This document shows, piece after piece, positions 58,094-60,459 of a stretch of DNA of 60,459 nt. Origin of the DNA: Scatosoma sp045594025 (GTDB lineage: Bacteria; Bacillota; Clostridia; Christensenellales; Borkfalkiaceae). The position numbers were made by a program, and so were the translations under genes. Below the pieces are notes generated by a model. That model did not search any database, had not been told where the DNA came from, and worked only from the letters and a program-made list of their open reading frames with translations. The stretch is from the NCBI GenBank assembly GCA_045594025.1, contig JAZNXS010000028.1, forward strand, positions 1 to 60,459, written 5' to 3'. Position 1 is the first letter of the stretch. Every line of letters begins with the position of its first letter.

Positions 58094-58672
58094 TTATTTA
58101 AATTCAATTAAACTTAACAGTTCATTTACCCAAGGAACACTTTCCATCAAGTCAATTTTCCCGTTTCTTATTGATGCCACACAAGTCATTTGGTCTGTGT
58201 TATCATAAATAATAATCGAATCACAATAGGGATACACAGCTAAAAAGTTCTCTTTCGAGGTTTTAAATCTGCGCTCAATAGTCCCACCTGAAACCCCGTG
58301 CCCTCCGCGAGCAATTCTCTGTTCCACGCGCACCTTTGCAATTTCGGGGGTTGCGACACCAATATACCGTAAATGTATTAGATATCCTAATTCTTTCGCC
58401 TTTTTAATCGCATTAAAAATCGTCTTCCCACTTAACGTAGTTTCCTGGTTAAAAGATACACCATTTGCTAAACATTCTTTTTGAAGTTTGAGCAATGTTT
58501 TCCCCGCCAACATTTGTGCGCTAGAATCGCGCCAATCTAATCCCAAGGAATGTAAAATCTCATCCGAATTTAATCGAATTCCCAAATCACGATTTGCTTC
58601 GGTGTAATAAAGCGTACTCTTCCCTGCCCCATTTACACCTGCAAAAATAGTAAACTTTTTAGTAGTTTTCAT
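58094..58672 (-). CDS. zeta-toxin-family P-loop kinase
   Basis: About 192 residues from the ATG at 58672. Walker A GVNGAGKST (about 12-20), then NSDEILHSLGLDWRDSSAQM, an acidic substrate loop, NQETTLSGKTI, and ARGGHGVSGGTIERRF with the arginines that hold phosphates in zeta toxins. Zeta toxins phosphorylate UDP-N-acetylglucosamine and so block MurA, the enzyme encoded at 14.6-15.9 kb here. Small stand-alone members of this class also occur as general kinases. Overlaps the upstream gene by 14 bases, a usual toxin-antitoxin arrangement. Confidence 0.85.
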   Translation of the reverse strand: MKTTKKFTIFAGVNGAGKSTLYYTEANRDLGIRLNSDEILHSLGLDWRDSSAQMLAGKTLLKLQKECLANGVSFNQETTLSGKTIFNAIKKAKELGYLIHLRYIGVATPEIAKVRVEQRIARGGHGVSGGTIERRFKTSKENFLAVYPYCDSIIIYDNTDQMTCVASIRNGKIDLMESVPWVNELLSLIEFK

Positions 58673-58853
58673 TGGCAATCACTTCTTTTTGCCTTTGGGC
58701 AAGCAAAAAATTATATATCTGTGTATAAAACTCTTTTTCGGCGCGAGAATTTGCACTATCAAGAAGTTCCAAATACTCTTCACCGCTAAGCATTGGATTA
58801 TCGCTACCAAATAATGTTTCTGCTGAATTTTTTAAGGTTTCTATCTTTGTCAT
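58659..58853 (-). CDS. putative antitoxin of the zeta-type module
   Basis: 64 residues: MTKIETLKNSAETLFGSDNP and on, mainly helical, acidic in the middle, with QRQKEVIANENY at the end. It is much shorter than classic epsilon (about 90) but has the place, size and overlap expected of the cognate antitoxin. GAGGTGAGATA-ATG gives a good start. No DNA-binding motif seen. No named family recognised. Confidence 0.65.
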   Translation of the reverse strand: MTKIETLKNSAETLFGSDNPMLSGEEYLELLDSANSRAEKEFYTQIYNFLLAQRQKEVIANENY

Positions 58854-58872
58854 TATCTCACCTCTTATATTT

Positions 58873-58901
58873 AGTATAGCAAATCAATTGGAATTTGTCA
58901 A
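58873..58901 (-). promoter_or_regulatory. sigma-A promoter of the zeta module
   Basis: TTGACA (58896-58901), 17 bases, TATACT (58873-58878). The spacer contains the inverted repeat CAAAT-N8-ATTTG (58880-58897) centred near CAATTG, a possible operator. Confidence 0.85.
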
Positions 58902-58993
58902 TACCTTTCCTGACTTGTAAAGCGAGAATCTATGTCTACTCTAAATATTTTTATTCTGCACTTCATTAAGAAAAATAAAAGTTTTTTTAGCAT

Positions 58994-60088
58994 TTACTTG
59001 CTTAAAACGTATTTTATAATTTGGATAATTTCCTTACAGTCTTTCATAGACAGTTTTATTTCTTTTGCAATTTTTAACAAATCCTCTTCCGTTGGTTGCC
59101 CGTTACCCAAAACCGTCATTTCGTGTTCAGGCTTGTTCGGCGTGGGCGTAATATCATACGCAGGTGAAAGCTCATACCCACCCTTCCCCTCGTTGTAGAG
59201 AAACGCAAAATTTTTGCCATGGTCATCGCGATTGCCGTACAACACGTTGAAACACATTCTGCGATACGCTTCATACAAATCGTCTTTGTCAATACAAATT
59301 TCTTTGACCACCTGAAAGAAATGCATATAATCAAGGTTAGGCACTTTATGCGTAGTTTCAAGCAAGGACGCTAAAGAAATCATATGCACTCGCCTTTCAC
59401 CTTGTCTATCAAAGCGTTTCGTTCCAAAATACCCCGAACAAAGTTTGGACGGATACAGCTTAAACTCGTTGACGTTGATTCCGCAAGCGCGCGCAAGCTT
59501 ATTTGCATGCACTTCCCGTTCCCCGATATTTTTCGGATCGTAATTGCAAGGGAATTTTATAATCCAAGACTCGCCGTCAATTTTTACGTGCGCTTTCGGT
59601 CGCGCGCCACCACTTGAACCGCCCAAACGGTAAACTTCGTCTAAATTGACGTTGTCCATTTCATCGTCAAGAATTTTCTCCGCTTCGCTTGCGATAAAAT
59701 CCAAATCAAAATTGTCCGTTTCGTCATCGGTTATTTGCGTCGGCTCATAAGTCAAAGCCCCCAAGCCACTACCGCTAATAAGCGTAAGTTTTGTAAGCGG
59801 AGAAAGCCTATCTGCGTTAATCCCTTGCTTGGCGAGCATTCTGCGAACGAGAAGTTCGCCCCAACCATCGGGCAGAGAATCGTGGAATACCCCATATAAT
59901 CCCCCAAAGGTTGCCTTGCTCGAATGGTATATTTTATTTGACAGCGGCAAAGAAAATGGAGAAATACTAAAACCGTTCTTCACCCATTTTTCTTCGTATT
60001 GAAAGGCAATCCCGTCTTCCAAATCCGCAAGATAGCCTACCGTTTCGCCATTATATTTGACTGTAAGTTTTTTAACCTTGCTGATCAT
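58994..60088 (-). CDS. hipA: HipA-family serine/threonine kinase toxin
   Basis: 364 residues, shorter than E. coli HipA (440) because the N-terminal part is compact. Conserved parts: N-terminal couple-HipA segment (VKYNGETVGYLADLEDGIAFQYEEKW), GVFHDSLPDGWGELL, glycine-rich GGSSGGARPKAHV, ATP-binding SWIIKFPC, catalytic YGNRDDHGKNFAFLY (Asp in N-R-D-D-H-x-K-N), and metal-binding SPAYDITPTP. E. coli HipA phosphorylates glutamyl-tRNA synthetase and causes persistence; the target here is unknown. Its start overlaps the end of hipB by 4 bases. Confidence 0.93.
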   Translation of the reverse strand: MISKVKKLTVKYNGETVGYLADLEDGIAFQYEEKWVKNGFSISPFSLPLSNKIYHSSKATFGGLYGVFHDSLPDGWGELLVRRMLAKQGINADRLSPLTKLTLISGSGLGALTYEPTQITDDETDNFDLDFIASEAEKILDDEMDNVNLDEVYRLGGSSGGARPKAHVKIDGESWIIKFPCNYDPKNIGEREVHANKLARACGINVNEFKLYPSKLCSGYFGTKRFDRQGERRVHMISLASLLETTHKVPNLDYMHFFQVVKEICIDKDDLYEAYRRMCFNVLYGNRDDHGKNFAFLYNEGKGGYELSPAYDITPTPNKPEHEMTVLGNGQPTEEDLLKIAKEIKLSMKDCKEIIQIIKYVLSK

Positions 60089-60375
60089 CCTTCAAAATCC
60101 TTTAAGTTTGTTATCGCCGAGCCTTTGAATAATTCTTCAAAATCTTTCAAACATTGTAAGGCATGCGCAATCTTCAACAGCGAAACGAGCGATATTTCCC
60201 CCGTTGATTCAAAACGTCGAATAGAAGCGTAACTGACGCCCGATTGCTCGGCAAGAGCCTTTTGAGAAATCTTCATTGCCTTGCGTTTTTTCTTCACGCG
60301 CGCGACCATATTGTTTAATACGGTTTCTTCTGTAAGCGCATCCACAAATTGTCCTATATCAAAATTCTGTACCAT
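60085..60375 (-). CDS. hipB: HipB-like XRE antitoxin
   Basis: 96 residues. A long N-terminal helix region, then a helix-turn-helix (about 32-85: KKRKAMKISQKALAEQSGVSYASIRRFESTGEISLVSLLKIAHAL) and a short tail. Expected to bind HipA and to repress the shared promoter. There is no clear ribosome-binding site before the ATG at 60375; the leader is only about 3 bases if the -10 box at 60385-60390 is right, so translation may be leaderless. Confidence 0.88.
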   Translation of the reverse strand: MVQNFDIGQFVDALTEETVLNNMVARVKKKRKAMKISQKALAEQSGVSYASIRRFESTGEISLVSLLKIAHALQCLKDFEELFKGSAITNLKDFEG

Positions 60376-60384
60376 AGTGCTATT

Positions 60385-60413
60385 ATTTTAGCATATTACA
60401 CCAATTTTGTCAA
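60385..60413 (-). promoter_or_regulatory. sigma-A promoter of hipBA
   Basis: TTGACA (60408-60413), 17 bases, TAAAAT (60385-60390). An inverted repeat TTGTC-N20-GACAA (60407-60436) overlaps its -35 box and may be the HipB operator. Confidence 0.8.
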
Positions 60414-60459
60414 GATAATTGCTTATATTTAGACAATTTATTTATTTAATATAAAAATA

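Noticed and set aside
1..60459. CRISPR arrays, tRNA or rRNA genes, replication origin
   Set aside because: No regularly spaced repeats, no tRNA-like T-loop sequences and no rRNA stretches were seen in the gaps; dnaA-box clusters were not noticed. A tRNAscan or Infernal run would settle this.

Overview
The window reads as the chromosome of a low-to-moderate GC, Gram-positive, spore-forming Clostridia-type bacterium (Bacillota). This rests on a division and cell wall (dcw) cluster led by mraZ, a MurE with the DNPR motif typical of meso-diaminopimelate ligases, the sporulation genes yabP and yabQ, an RNase Y, and many near-consensus sigma-A promoters (TTGACA-N17-TATAAT). No species can be named. 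No tRNA, rRNA or CRISPR array was seen.

Left part (1-24.9 kb, nearly all minus strand). The left edge holds the first 18 codons of an IS200/IS605-type transposase. Reading leftward in the direction of transcription, the large dcw region begins with mraZ at 24.8 kb and runs rsmH, an ftsL-like gene, ftsI (terminator), murE, mraY, murD, ftsW, murA, ftsQ (terminator), then ftsA-ftsZ from its own consensus promoter, then murC. A second unit, ftsK-rimO-pgsA-cinA-recA, follows from a promoter wrapped in a perfect palindrome, then rny from its own promoter. murF, murG, murB and ddl are missing from the cluster. A candidate small RNA with its own promoter, three hairpins and a terminator sits on the plus strand between ftsZ and murC. 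murI, with an unusual lysine-rich insertion and flanking inverted repeats, lies just upstream of mraZ.

Middle part (26-40.7 kb). rpsT is followed by a polyamine uptake operon (potABCD) preceded by a cupin-type XRE regulator whose leader carries two identical 25-bp palindromes, very likely its operators. Next come a CPBP membrane protease, the str operon (rpsL-rpsG-fusA-tuf) with several hairpins in its leader and spacers, and valS.

Accessory part (40.7-60.4 kb). An NMT1/SsuA-like ABC importer operon is followed by an orphan phage-type polyvalent protein with an ADP-ribosyltransferase domain. Its apparent start lies inside the terminator of the neighbouring malEFG operon, and a 60-residue ORF overlaps its 3' end in another frame. 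Then come malQ, an M50-like protease, a Ppx/GppA phosphatase, divIC, yabQ and yabP (sigma-E-like promoter), a TtcA-like PP-loop enzyme, and a Dda/RecD-like helicase with a LexA box and apparently no mRNA leader. Further right are a YihY-family membrane protein, a 27-cysteine protein with LWNL repeats behind a sigma-K/E-like promoter, a cryptic promoter-terminator unit, a zeta-toxin module and a HipBA module.

The most interesting parts are the ftsZ-murC small RNA, the Cys-rich LWNL-repeat protein, the orphan ART gene with its overlapping ORF, the SOS-box helicase, and the pot operator array. All are read by eye; none has been tested by computation or experiment.
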